In this document: piece after piece, positions 18,473 through 27,480 of the stretch
Layout of the letters: every line of letters starts with the position of its first letter
How positions within the stretch are numbered: position 1 is the stretch's first letter
DNA from: Burkholderia sp. Ax-1719
GTDB lineage: Bacteria; Pseudomonadota; Gammaproteobacteria; Burkholderiales; Burkholderiaceae
Assembly: GCF_011753055.1 (NCBI RefSeq)
Contig: NZ_VWWJ01000003.1
Span: 406,756 to 470,755, forward strand
Length of the DNA: 64,000 nucleotides
Reading direction: 5' to 3'
The notes under the pieces: model-generated
The model's input: the letters and a program-made list of their open reading frames with translations, nothing else
Told to the model about the DNA's origin: nothing
Databases searched by the model: none
Program-made: the position numbers and the translations under genes

Positions 18473-19288
18473 ATGTCGGATACCACTCAAACGACGGCTG
18501 CGAACGCGGACTACATTCTCGCGCTCGACAACGTCAGCAAGCACTTCGGCAAGGTCATCGCGCTCAACGGCGTCACGCTGAAACTGCGCCGCGGCGAAGT
18601 GCACTGTCTGCTCGGCGACAACGGCGCGGGCAAGTCCACGCTCATCAAGACGCTTGCGGGCGTGCATGCGCCCACCACCGGTGAGTACTACGTCGACGGC
18701 AAGCCAGTGCGTTTCGAATCGCCGAAAGATGCGCTCGATCTGGGCATTGCAACGGTGTATCAGGATCTCGCGCTAGTGCCGCTGCTCTCCGTGGCGCGCA
18801 ACTTCTTCATGGGCCGCGAGCCGCAGAAAAAGTTGTTCGGCTTCATCAACGTGATGGATCTCGATGCGAGCGCAACCATCGCCAAGGATCGTCTGGCCGA
18901 AATGGGCATTCATGTGCGCGATCCGCACCAGGCCATCGGCACGATGTCGGGCGGCGAGCGCCAGTGCCTGGCGATTGCACGGGCGATTCACTTCGGCGCG
19001 CGCGTGCTGATTCTGGACGAGCCGACCGCGGCACTCGGCGTCAAGCAGAGCTTCAACGTCCTCAAGCTGATCCATGCGGCGCGCGCCAAGGGCATTTCGG
19101 TGATCTTCATCACCCACAATGTCCACCACGCCTACCCGATCGGCGATTCGTTCACGCTGCTCAATCGCGGGCGCTCGCTCGGCACCTATACGAAGGACAC
19201 GATCACCAAGAACGAAGTCCTCGACATGATGGCGGGCGGCGCGGAAATGCAGAAGATGATCGCCGAACTCGACGGCGCCACCATCTGA
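18473..19288 (+). CDS. Sugar (inositol) ABC transporter ATP-binding protein, single nucleotide-binding domain
   Basis: A 271-residue ATPase with one nucleotide-binding domain: Walker A GDNGAGKST, Q-loop TVYQDLALVPLL, signature MSGGERQ, Walker B VLILDEPTAALG, and H-switch FITHNVHHAYPIGD. Ribose-, xylose- and most inositol-type importers use an ATPase of about 500 residues with two such domains. This short form matches the fructose-type FrcA arrangement, so it presumably works as a homodimer. The ATG at 18473 follows GGAGGC closely. It sits between the permease and iolC. Confidence 0.92.
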   Translation: MSDTTQTTAANADYILALDNVSKHFGKVIALNGVTLKLRRGEVHCLLGDNGAGKSTLIKTLAGVHAPTTGEYYVDGKPVRFESPKDALDLGIATVYQDLALVPLLSVARNFFMGREPQKKLFGFINVMDLDASATIAKDRLAEMGIHVRDPHQAIGTMSGGERQCLAIARAIHFGARVLILDEPTAALGVKQSFNVLKLIHAARAKGISVIFITHNVHHAYPIGDSFTLLNRGRSLGTYTKDTITKNEVLDMMAGGAEMQKMIAELDGATI

Positions 19289-19311
19289 TACCGAATTCAT
19301 CAGGAATGCAC

Positions 19312-21324
19312 ATGACTAGCTCTGTCACGAACCCGTCGTCCCGCTTCGCGTCCGGGCGCAGCCGCGACATCGTCTGCCTGGGGCGCCTGGGCGTCGATCT
19401 CTACGCGCAGCAGGTGGGCGCGCGGCTGGAAGACGTGTCCACGTTCTCGAAGTATCTGGGCGGCTCGTCGGCGAATATCGCGTTTGGCTGCGCGCGGCTC
19501 GGGCTGAAATCGGCCATGCTCACGCGCGTCGGCGACGACCACATGGGTCGCTTTCTCACCGAAACGCTCGCGAAAGAAGGCTGCGATACCCGTCACATTC
19601 GCATCGATCACGACCGCCTCACCGCGCTCGTGCTGCTGGGCATCAAGGACCGCGACACCTTCCCGCTGATCTTCTATCGCGAGAATTGCGCCGATATGGC
19701 TGTCGATCCCGCCGATTTCGATGAAGCGTTCATTGCTTCGTCGAAGGCGCTCTTGATCACCGGCACCCACTTCTCCACCGAACAGGTCAATCGCACCAGC
19801 CTCAAGGCGCTGGAATACGCGCGCCGCAACAACGTGCGCACGGTGCTCGATATCGACTATCGCCCGGTGCTGTGGGGTCTTACCGGCAAGGCCGACGGCG
19901 AAACGCGCTTTGTCGCCAGCGCGGGCGTGAGCGAGCATCTGCAGCGCATCCTGCCGCAGTTCGATCTGGTGATCGGCACGGAGGAAGAATTCCGCATCGC
20001 AGGCGGTCAGGACGATCTGGTCGCTGCGCTCAATAACGTGCGCAAAGTCACGGGCGCAACGCTGCTAGTCAAGCGCGGCCCGCTTGGCTGCCAGATCGTC
20101 GAGGGCGCGGTGCCCGCCTCGCTCGACGATCTGCCGATGCAGCGCGGCGTTGAAGTCGAAGTGCTCAACGTACTGGGCGCGGGCGACGCGTTTGCCTCGG
20201 GCTTTCTGTCGGGCTGGCTGCGCGACGCGCCGCTGGAAGACTGCGCGCGTTCGGCCAATGCCTGCGGCGCGCTGGTGGTCTCGCGTCACGGCTGCGCGCC
20301 CGCCATGCCCACGCCCGCGGAACTCGACTACTTCCTGAGCGAAGCGCAGGCGGACCCGGCACGCATGCGCCGTCCCGACCGCGACGCCACGCTTGCGCGC
20401 CTGCATCGCGTCACGCCCGCGCGCAAGCAGTACGACGAAGTGCTCGGCTTCGCCTTCGATCATCGCAACCAGTTCTTCGATCTGGCCCAGCAAACGGGCG
20501 CGAGCGAAACGCGCATCTCGTACCTGAAGAATCTGTTCGTGGAAGCCGTCGCGCAAACGGAAAGCGCGCTCGGTCTGCAGGGCAAGATCGGCGTGCTGAT
20601 CGACGACCGTTACGGCCAGGATGCGCTCAATGCAGCGACCGGGCGCGACTGGTGGATCGGCCGTCCGGTGGAACTGCCCGGTTCGGTGCCGCTGGTGTTC
20701 GATCATGGCCGCTCGATCGGCACCACGCTCGCCGCCTGGCCGATCGGCCACACGGTCAAGTGCCTCGTGCAGTTCCATCCCGATGAACCCATCGAGCAGC
20801 GACTCGAACAGGAAGCGCAACTGCGCGCGCTCTACGACGCCGTGCAGGCGAGCGGCCACGAGCTGCTGCTCGAAGTGATTCCGCCGAAGCTCAACGGCAA
20901 GCCCAACGCGCCCGACACGATCTATCGCGCACTCAAGCGGCTCTACAACATCGGTCTCTATCCCGAGTGGTGGAAGCTCGAACCGGTGGACGCGGCGCAG
21001 TGGCGCGAGATCGACGCGCTGATCGCGGAGCGCGATCCGCATTGCCGCGGCGTGGTGCTGCTGGGGCTTTCCGCGCCGATGGAGCAGCTCATGGGCGGCT
21101 TTGCCGCGGCTGCCGCGTCGCAAACATGCCGTGGCTTCACGGTCGGCCGCACGATTTTCTACGAGCCGAGCTTCGCCTGGCTCAAGGGCGAAATCGACGA
21201 CAAGGAAGTGATCGCCCGCGTGCGTCGCGCGTTCGAAACGCTGATTGCGGCATGGCGTTCGGCGCGCAGTACGGCTCATGGCCAGGCGCAAGGTCACATC
21301 GCGCATGAGGAGAAAGCGGCATGA
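19312..21324 (+). CDS. iolC: 5-dehydro-2-deoxygluconokinase fused to DUF2090 aldolase-like domain
   Basis: A 670-residue two-domain protein. Residues 1 to about 335 are a PfkB-family sugar kinase, with GRLGVDLYAQQVGARLEDVSTF near the start and the catalytic-base motif GAGD with Asp292. It phosphorylates 2-deoxy-5-keto-gluconate. Residues from about 350 onward match the DUF2090 domain common in proteobacterial IolC proteins, proposed to supply the aldolase (IolJ) step giving dihydroxyacetone phosphate and malonate semialdehyde. The ATG at 19312 has AGGA upstream; the ATG at 19306 is the alternative. It overlaps iolD by 4 bases (ATGA). Confidence 0.93.
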   Translation: MTSSVTNPSSRFASGRSRDIVCLGRLGVDLYAQQVGARLEDVSTFSKYLGGSSANIAFGCARLGLKSAMLTRVGDDHMGRFLTETLAKEGCDTRHIRIDHDRLTALVLLGIKDRDTFPLIFYRENCADMAVDPADFDEAFIASSKALLITGTHFSTEQVNRTSLKALEYARRNNVRTVLDIDYRPVLWGLTGKADGETRFVASAGVSEHLQRILPQFDLVIGTEEEFRIAGGQDDLVAALNNVRKVTGATLLVKRGPLGCQIVEGAVPASLDDLPMQRGVEVEVLNVLGAGDAFASGFLSGWLRDAPLEDCARSANACGALVVSRHGCAPAMPTPAELDYFLSEAQADPARMRRPDRDATLARLHRVTPARKQYDEVLGFAFDHRNQFFDLAQQTGASETRISYLKNLFVEAVAQTESALGLQGKIGVLIDDRYGQDALNAATGRDWWIGRPVELPGSVPLVFDHGRSIGTTLAAWPIGHTVKCLVQFHPDEPIEQRLEQEAQLRALYDAVQASGHELLLEVIPPKLNGKPNAPDTIYRALKRLYNIGLYPEWWKLEPVDAAQWREIDALIAERDPHCRGVVLLGLSAPMEQLMGGFAAAAASQTCRGFTVGRTIFYEPSFAWLKGEIDDKEVIARVRRAFETLIAAWRSARSTAHGQAQGHIAHEEKAA

Positions 21325-23306
21325 ATCAACGCATTGCTCCCATCGCCGGTGCGGGTCACGAACAGGCCCAGGAACAGACGCCGGGCGCGACTGTGCGCCT
21401 GACCGCTGCGCAAGCGCTGGTGCGTTATCTGGCGGCCCAGCGCGTCGCCTGCGAGGACGGCTCGGGCCGCACCGAGCCACTGTTCGGCGGCGTGTTCGCG
21501 ATCTTCGGGCACGGCAACGTGGCGGGCCTGGGCGAAGCGCTCTATCAGTATCGCCATGAACTGCCGACGCTGCGCGCGCACAACGAGCAGGCCATGGCGC
21601 ACAGCGCAATCGCCTACGCGAAAGCGCACTTCCGCCACCGCATGATGGCGGTCACCACCTCCATCGGGCCTGGCGCGACGAATCTCGTCACAGCCGCGGC
21701 GCTCGCGCACGTGAACCGTTTGCCGGTCCTGCTGCTGCCCGGCGATATCTTCGTGTCGCGCGAGCCGGATCCCGTGCTCCAGCAGATCGAAGACCTTCAG
21801 GATGGCGGATTATCGGCCAATGACGCGCTCAAGCCAGTCTCGCGCTACTTCGACCGCATCGTCCATCCAGCACAGTTGCTCAATGCCCTGCCGCGCGCAC
21901 TGCGCGTGCTCACCGATGCGGCGCTGTGCGGCCCCGTCACGCTGGCGCTGCCGCAGGACGTGCAGACGATGGCCTGGGACTATCCGGCGAGTTTCTTCAC
22001 GCCGCGCCTCGTCACGTTCCACGCGCCCGCGCCGGTGCAAACCGAAATCGACGCCGCCGTTACGCAACTGCTGCGCGCAAAGCGTCCGCTGATCGTCGCG
22101 GGCGGCGGCGTGCTCTACTCGCGCGCCGCGCCGCAATTGCAGGCGTTCGCCGCCGCGCACGGCATTCCCGTGGTGGAGACGCAGGCAGGCAAAGGCTCGC
22201 TTGCATGGGACGATCCGCTCAACGCGGGCGCCATCGGCGTGACGGGCTCGCCCGCCGCTAACGCACTCGCCAGCGCGGCCGATTGCGTGCTCGCCGTGGG
22301 CACACGTCTGCAGGATTTCACCACCGGCTCGAACTCGTTATTTGCGAATGCGCGCATGGTCAGCATCAACGCCAACGGCTTCGACACGCTCAAGCTCAAC
22401 AGCATCGCGGTCCAGGCCGATGCGAAGCTCGCGCTCGCGGCGCTCGACGAAGCGCTGGTCAACTGGCGCGCCGAAGCCGACTGGAGCGCGAACGCACTGC
22501 ATCAGGCCAACGACTGGCGCACCAGCGTGGAGCGCCTGACGCACGCACCGCAGGAACGCAATTGCCTGCCGTACGACGCCGATGTGATCGGCGCCGTGCA
22601 ACGCTCGTCGAGCCGTTCGTATACCGAAGATATCGTCGTGTGCGCGGCCGGCACCCTCCCCGCCGAGTTGCACAAGCTCTGGCGCGCGGGCCAGCCGGGC
22701 GCGTATCACGTCGAATATGGCTACTCGTGCATGGGCTACGAGATCGCGGGCGGCCTGGGGGCGAAGCTTGCGCGGCCCGAACGCGAAGTGATCGTGATGG
22801 TGGGCGACGGCAGCTATCTGATGATGAACAGCGAGATCGCCACTTCGGTGATGCTGGGCGCGAAGCTCATCATCGTGGTGCTCGACAATCGCGGTTACGG
22901 CTGCATCAACCGCTTGCAGCAGGCCTGTGGCAGCGCGCCGTTCAACAATCTCTTCGACGATTGCGCGCAAGGACCGCTGGGCGCGCCGCGCATCGACTTC
23001 GCGTCGCACGCACGCTCGCTGGGCGCGCAGGCCGAGCACGTCGCCAATGTCGCGGAACTCGAAGCGGCGCTGCAACGCGCCCGCGCGGCTTCCCGCACCT
23101 ACCTCATCAGCATCGACACGGATCCGGCGCGCACGACCGAGGACGGCGGCTGGTGGTGGGAAGTCGCGGTGCCCGAGGTTTCGCCGCGCGCTGCCGTGCG
23201 CGAGGCGCGCGAACGTTACGACGACAAGCTCGCCGAACGCGGCGGCCGCGCAACGAAAGACAGCCGGTCCGACGACGCCAGAGACGACACCCCATCCAAC
23301 GCATGA
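21321..23306 (+). CDS. iolD: 3D-(3,5/4)-trihydroxycyclohexane-1,2-dione hydrolase
   Basis: A 661-residue thiamine-diphosphate enzyme of the acetolactate synthase superfamily. It hydrolyses the ring of trihydroxycyclohexanedione to 5-deoxy-glucuronate. Visible are the N-terminal cofactor-binding region (GHGNVAGLGEAL, the catalytic Glu region LRAHNEQAMAHSAIAYAK), the central domain, and the C-terminal diphosphate-binding motif VGDGSYLMMNSEIATS. The C-terminal tail after about residue 635 is charged and poorly conserved. Start codon and upstream stop overlap as ATGA with iolC, showing translational coupling. Confidence 0.94.
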   Translation: MNQRIAPIAGAGHEQAQEQTPGATVRLTAAQALVRYLAAQRVACEDGSGRTEPLFGGVFAIFGHGNVAGLGEALYQYRHELPTLRAHNEQAMAHSAIAYAKAHFRHRMMAVTTSIGPGATNLVTAAALAHVNRLPVLLLPGDIFVSREPDPVLQQIEDLQDGGLSANDALKPVSRYFDRIVHPAQLLNALPRALRVLTDAALCGPVTLALPQDVQTMAWDYPASFFTPRLVTFHAPAPVQTEIDAAVTQLLRAKRPLIVAGGGVLYSRAAPQLQAFAAAHGIPVVETQAGKGSLAWDDPLNAGAIGVTGSPAANALASAADCVLAVGTRLQDFTTGSNSLFANARMVSINANGFDTLKLNSIAVQADAKLALAALDEALVNWRAEADWSANALHQANDWRTSVERLTHAPQERNCLPYDADVIGAVQRSSSRSYTEDIVVCAAGTLPAELHKLWRAGQPGAYHVEYGYSCMGYEIAGGLGAKLARPEREVIVMVGDGSYLMMNSEIATSVMLGAKLIIVVLDNRGYGCINRLQQACGSAPFNNLFDDCAQGPLGAPRIDFASHARSLGAQAEHVANVAELEAALQRARAASRTYLISIDTDPARTTEDGGWWWEVAVPEVSPRAAVREARERYDDKLAERGGRATKDSRSDDARDDTPSNA

Positions 23307-23325
23307 CGAGATTCGAGGCACGCAC

Positions 23326-24240
23326 ATGAGCGCATTTGAAGTACGCATCGGCATCAATCCGCTGTCGTGGATGAACGACGATTTGCCCTCGCTGGGCGGC
23401 GAGACGCCGCTTTCCACCGCGCTCACCGAAGGGCGCGAGATCGGCTACGAAGGCTTCGAACTCGGCAACAAGTTTCCGCGCGAACCGCAGGCGCTCAAGG
23501 CGCTGCTCGCGCAGTACGATCTTTCGCTGGTGTCGGGTTGGTACTCGGGCATGCTCGCCAGACGCAGCGTCGAGGAAGAGATCGCCGCCGTCGACAAGCA
23601 TCTCGATCTGCTCGCCCAGAACGGCGCGACCGTGATGGTGTATGGCGAAGTCGCCGATTCGATTCAGGGCGCGCCGCGTCCGCTCTATCAGCGTCCGCGC
23701 TTTTTCAGCGAACAGCAGTGGGACGAATACGCCGCGCGCGTCGACAGATTCGCGCAGCACACGCTCTCGCGTGGCGTCCGGCTCGCCTATCATCATCACA
23801 TGGGCGCGTACGTGGAAACGCCCGCCGACGTCGACAAGCTGATGGCGCGCACCAGCGACGCCGTGGGCCTGCTGTTCGACGCGGGCCATATCACCTTCGC
23901 GGGCGGCGACCCGGTGAAGGAACTCGACAAGCACATCGCGCGCGTGTGCCATGTGCACTGCAAGGACGTGCGCCCCGCGGTCGTGAAACTCGCGCGTAAT
24001 CGCAACTGGAGCTTTCTGGACGCGGTGCTGGCAGGCGCGTTTTCGGTGCCGGGCGACGGCGCGGTGGATTTTCCGTCCATCATCGCGCGGCTCAAGCAGC
24101 ATGGTTATCGTGGCTGGCTGGTCGTGGAAGCCGAGCAGGATCCCGTGATTGCGCCGTCGTATGAATATGCGCAGAAAGGTTATCGCACGTTGCGCGCGCT
24201 CGTCGATGCAACGGATACCGAAACAAAGGAGGCAGCATGA
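23326..24240 (+). CDS. iolE: myo-Inosose-2 dehydratase
   Basis: A 304-residue TIM-barrel protein of the xylose-isomerase-like family that dehydrates scyllo-inosose to the dione used by IolD. Family features are GINPLSWMNDDLPSLGG at the start, YEGFELGNKFP, YHHHMGAYVETPADVD and LLFDAGHITFAGGDP, which carry metal-binding Glu, His and Asp residues. The ATG at 23326 has GAGGCACGC upstream and gives the exact family start. It ends in an ATGA overlap with iolB. Confidence 0.94.
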   Translation: MSAFEVRIGINPLSWMNDDLPSLGGETPLSTALTEGREIGYEGFELGNKFPREPQALKALLAQYDLSLVSGWYSGMLARRSVEEEIAAVDKHLDLLAQNGATVMVYGEVADSIQGAPRPLYQRPRFFSEQQWDEYAARVDRFAQHTLSRGVRLAYHHHMGAYVETPADVDKLMARTSDAVGLLFDAGHITFAGGDPVKELDKHIARVCHVHCKDVRPAVVKLARNRNWSFLDAVLAGAFSVPGDGAVDFPSIIARLKQHGYRGWLVVEAEQDPVIAPSYEYAQKGYRTLRALVDATDTETKEAA

Positions 24241-25040
24241 GCCTGCTGGTCAAAGCCTCGCGCGAAGGCCAGACAATCGCGCGCGTCACGCCCGCCACAG
24301 CGGGCTGGCGTTATGTGGGCTTCGCGGCGTATCGGCTGGGCACAGAAGAAGTCGTCCACATCTATGAGACGAATCGCGAAAGCTGCATCGTCGTGCTATC
24401 AGGTGCAGTGGATGTCGAAGTGGATGGTCAGCGTTATTCGAATCTCGGTTCGCGCGATAGCGTGTTCGAAGATGCCGCGCCCACGGCCCTGTATGTGCCG
24501 CCCGGCGTGAAAGCAACCGTGCGCGCGTTACGCGACGCCGAAGTGGGCGTAGCGAGCGCGCCCGCGCAAGGCACGCTGCCGGTGCGGCTGATCGAGCCGT
24601 CGCAGATGAAGCGCTCCACGCGCGGCAAGGGCGCGAATACGCGCTACGTCTGCGATATTCTTCCGCAAACCGAAGCGGCCGAATCGCTGCTGGTGGTGGA
24701 AGTGCGCACGCCTTCGGGCCATTCGTCGAGCTATCCGCCGCACAAGCACGATGCCGATCGGCTGCCGCAGGAAAGCGCGCTGGAAGAGACGTACTACCAT
24801 CGGCTCAATCCGCAACAGGGTTTCGCGTTCCAGCGCGTGTACACCGACGCGCGCGATCTCGACGAAACCATGGCGGTGGAGGATCACGATGTGGTGATGG
24901 TGCCGCGCGGTTATCACCCGGTCGTCGTGCCGTATGGCTACGATTCGTACTATCTCAACGTGATGGCCGGCCCCACGCGCGAATGGCATTTCCATAACGA
25001 TCCCGCGCATGAGTGGATTATCGAGCGGGATGCGAAGTAG
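24237..25040 (+). CDS. iolB: 5-deoxy-glucuronate isomerase
   Basis: A 267-residue bicupin. IolB isomerises 5-deoxy-glucuronate to 2-deoxy-5-keto-gluconate, the substrate of IolC. The metal-binding cupin residues are in SSYPPHKHDADRLPQESALEETYYHR (His-x-His and Glu), with a later YHPVVVPYGYDSYYLNVMAGP segment. It is the last gene of the operon, coupled to iolE by a 4-base overlap, and a strong terminator follows. No iolA or iolI is in the window, so malonate semialdehyde oxidation must be encoded elsewhere. Confidence 0.94.
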   Translation: MSLLVKASREGQTIARVTPATAGWRYVGFAAYRLGTEEVVHIYETNRESCIVVLSGAVDVEVDGQRYSNLGSRDSVFEDAAPTALYVPPGVKATVRALRDAEVGVASAPAQGTLPVRLIEPSQMKRSTRGKGANTRYVCDILPQTEAAESLLVVEVRTPSGHSSSYPPHKHDADRLPQESALEETYYHRLNPQQGFAFQRVYTDARDLDETMAVEDHDVVMVPRGYHPVVVPYGYDSYYLNVMAGPTREWHFHNDPAHEWIIERDAK

Positions 25041-25066
25041 GATTTTCAATCACGAGTTGAAGTACG

Positions 25067-25095
25067 AAACGCCGCTTGGATAGCGGCGTTTTTTT
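25067..25095 (+). terminator. Terminator of the iol operon
   Basis: A perfect 10-bp stem (25067-25076 with 25082-25091) ends in a run of T, 27 bases after the iolB stop. Confidence 0.9.
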
Positions 25096-25104
25096 ATGCG
25101 TCAG

Positions 25105-25240
25105 AAAGACCAACGGCCACCTCTCGGTGGCCGTCGTTGGCGGGGTTCTCTATCTGCTCTTCAGCAGAACTCCTACTCCAGGTGGGACCCGGTCTCCCGG
25201 GCGGCGCTACGTTTTTCGCACCCGCTCGTACGTAGTTTTC
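25105..25240. ncRNA. Highly structured intergenic segment, candidate small RNA
   Basis: Three hairpin-forming elements occur in a row between convergent iolB and the chemoreceptor gene. The first is a 9-bp stem at 25113-25121/25126-25134, whose loop reads GAGA (a GNRA tetraloop) on the minus strand. The second is a 6-bp stem at 25153-25158/25163-25168. The third is a near-palindrome, GGGACCCGGTCTCCC, at about 25184-25198. A CTACG/CGTAG pair lies beyond. This is more than a simple terminator needs. It could be a small RNA such as the Betaproteobacteria toxic small RNA family known from Burkholderiales, or a composite attenuator of the chemoreceptor mRNA. The strand is uncertain, with minus favoured. 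Confidence 0.35.
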
Positions 25241-25277
25241 GCCAGCATTCTAAACGGAAGCGCGATGCGTTTGTCTG

Positions 25278-26969
25278 TCACCCCAACTGAAACTTCCCCA
25301 CCAGCCGCTTCAAGACCTTCGCCTGATCGTCGAGCGACTGCGCCGCCGCCGTTGCCTGCTCCACCAGCGCGGCGTTCTGCTGCGTGCCGGAATCCATCTG
25401 CGAGACCGCACGGCTGATTTCCTCGATGCCCGCGCGTTGCTCGCTCGACGCCGCCGAAATCTCGCCGATGATGTCATTCACGCGCCGCACGGCCTTCACC
25501 ACTTCTTCCATCGTGTGGCCCGCGTCCGTCGCCAGCGTCGAGCCATTCTCCACGCGCTCGACCGACGCCGTGATCAGCGCCTTGATTTCCTTGGCTGCCG
25601 CCGCACTGCGCTGCGCGAGATTGCGCACCTCGGCGGCGACCACCGAGAATCCGCGCCCTTCCTCGCCCGCGCGGGCCGCTTCGACGGCCGCATTGAGCGC
25701 AAGAATATTGGTCTGGAACGCGATGCCCTCGATCACGCCGATGATGTCGGCGATACTCTTCGCGCTTTCGTTGATCTGGTTCATCGTCGAGACCACGCGG
25801 CCCACCACGGCGCCGCCCTTCTCCGCGATCTGCGAGGCGTTGCCCGCCAGCGTGCTCGCCTGCTGCGCGTTCTCGGCGTTCAGGCGCACCGTCGAGGTCA
25901 ATTGCTCCATGCTGCTCGCCGTGCGTTCGAGCGCGACGGCCTGCTCTTCGGTGCGGTGCGAGAGATCGAGATTGCCGGTCGAGATTTCGCTCGATGCGCT
26001 GGCGATGGCTTCGGCGCTCGCGGCGATTTCCGCAACCGTGGTCGAGAGTCCCGTCTGCATGTCGCGCAGCGCGCCGAGCATGCTGGAGGCGTCGCGCGCA
26101 TGCACATGCACCGGCTGCGCGAGGTCGCCCGAGGCGATGCGCGCGGCGATGGCCTTAGCATGCGCAGGCTCGCCGCCCAGTTGATGCGCGAGACGCCGCA
26201 CCACCCATTCGCTCACCACGAAGGCCAGCACGAGCAGCGCCACGGTCGCCACGGCGATCATCACGAACGACGACTTGAAAATGAACGCCGACGCCGCGAT
26301 GGTGGCCTTGGCCGCCGCGCCGCGCTGCGCGACGATCTGGTCGACGAGGGTTTCGAGCTTGCCGGTTTCCACCAGCAGCGACACGTCCTGCGTGCCGACT
26401 TGCCAGCTCATCTGCGAAAGATCGAGCGGCTGCGCCTTCACCAGCGTGACGAAGTCGCGCAGATGGCCGCTCCAGGTTTGCGCGGCGGTGGCGAACTGCT
26501 TTTGTTGCGCGATGGCATCCGCGCCCGATTGCTCCGCGTACTGGCCCAGCGATTGAATCTCCGTGCCGAGTGCGCCCAGATCCTTTTCGATGCCTTCGCC
26601 GAGTTCATCGCGCTCCTTGGCCGTGGTGGCCGTGAGGAGCATCTTCTGCGCGCGGCTCGCCCGCAAGACGTGACCGCGCGCTTCTTCGGCGGCGCGACTG
26701 GCGACGTGGCCCTGTTCGTAGATCGACTGCGTGGAGTCGTTGAGCCGGCTGATCTGCGTCAGCGAAAACGCGCCAATCGCCAGCGTGCCGATCAGCACCA
26801 CCCCGAAGGCGGTGCGCAGCATCGACTTGACCGACAGCTTGCCGCCATTCGAAGACGGTCGACTTTTCTGTTTCTTTCCCCGTGGCGCGCCGCCGGGCGC
26901 CGCACCTGCCCCACTGTCCACTTCCGGCACGAAACCCGCGTGCAGGCCCGCCTCTTTGATTGCTCTCAT
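25278..26969 (-). CDS. Methyl-accepting chemotaxis protein
   Basis: A 563-residue chemoreceptor. In order: an unusual polar N-terminal tail of about 50 residues rich in Gly, Ala and Lys; TM1 at about 52-72; a four-helix-bundle periplasmic sensor (about 75-220); TM2 at about 225-245; a HAMP region; and a long methyl-accepting cytoplasmic coiled coil with the hairpin tip [30 protein letters not shown], which contacts CheA and CheW. No C-terminal CheR-binding pentapeptide is present (it ends GKFQLG). GAAGGA upstream supports the start at 26969. The ligand is unknown. It is monocistronic. Confidence 0.93.
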   Translation of the reverse strand: MRAIKEAGLHAGFVPEVDSGAGAAPGGAPRGKKQKSRPSSNGGKLSVKSMLRTAFGVVLIGTLAIGAFSLTQISRLNDSTQSIYEQGHVASRAAEEARGHVLRASRAQKMLLTATTAKERDELGEGIEKDLGALGTEIQSLGQYAEQSGADAIAQQKQFATAAQTWSGHLRDFVTLVKAQPLDLSQMSWQVGTQDVSLLVETGKLETLVDQIVAQRGAAAKATIAASAFIFKSSFVMIAVATVALLVLAFVVSEWVVRRLAHQLGGEPAHAKAIAARIASGDLAQPVHVHARDASSMLGALRDMQTGLSTTVAEIAASAEAIASASSEISTGNLDLSHRTEEQAVALERTASSMEQLTSTVRLNAENAQQASTLAGNASQIAEKGGAVVGRVVSTMNQINESAKSIADIIGVIEGIAFQTNILALNAAVEAARAGEEGRGFSVVAAEVRNLAQRSAAAAKEIKALITASVERVENGSTLATDAGHTMEEVVKAVRRVNDIIGEISAASSEQRAGIEEISRAVSQMDSGTQQNAALVEQATAAAQSLDDQAKVLKRLVGKFQLG

Positions 26970-27480
26970 CGTCCTTCGGTCTCCATGCTGAGCTGGCCGG
27001 AGTTGGCGCTTGTGGCGCGTGGTCCGGCTTCCTGCAAAGCGCTGTTTGTTGTCGGCGTTCAGCCGCCCCGATCCGATGACGATCGATGCGCATTGCTTGA
27101 CGCCTCAACTCCGGTCAACGGCACGGCGCTGCGCAATCTTTAGTCGCGCGCGGACGCTGTGCGTGTTCCGGCCCCGTAGCTTCAGCGCATGGTTGGCCTT
27201 TGCCTCGCAACTCCATGCATAGCCATGGCCGGGTTATAACCGGCCAAAATCCTCGATCAATAAAGTCAGACGGTTTCGCAACATCGCCCGACAAGAAGCT
27301 GCGGCAAGGCGTCGCGCGATTTCATGTCCGATTCGCGACAAAGGTTGTCCGGACGATTCGAGCAGGACACATTACACTGCGCTTCATAACTCCTATACAT
27401 GACAACGTCACGCCATCGCCGTCCCCGCTGGTTCGCTAGCGTCGCGGCGCCCGCGTGAGGCTCTTCTGCTTATCGACACC
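26970..27480. other. 511-base intergenic control region between the chemoreceptor and the MFS gene
   Basis: No gene is supported here. It holds an inverted repeat with GGCCGG/CCGGCC arms around GTTATAA (27227-27245). It also holds a plausible plus-strand promoter for the MFS gene: TTACAC at 27372-27377, 16 bases, then TATACA at 27394-27399. It presumably carries the divergent promoters of both neighbours. Confidence 0.4.
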
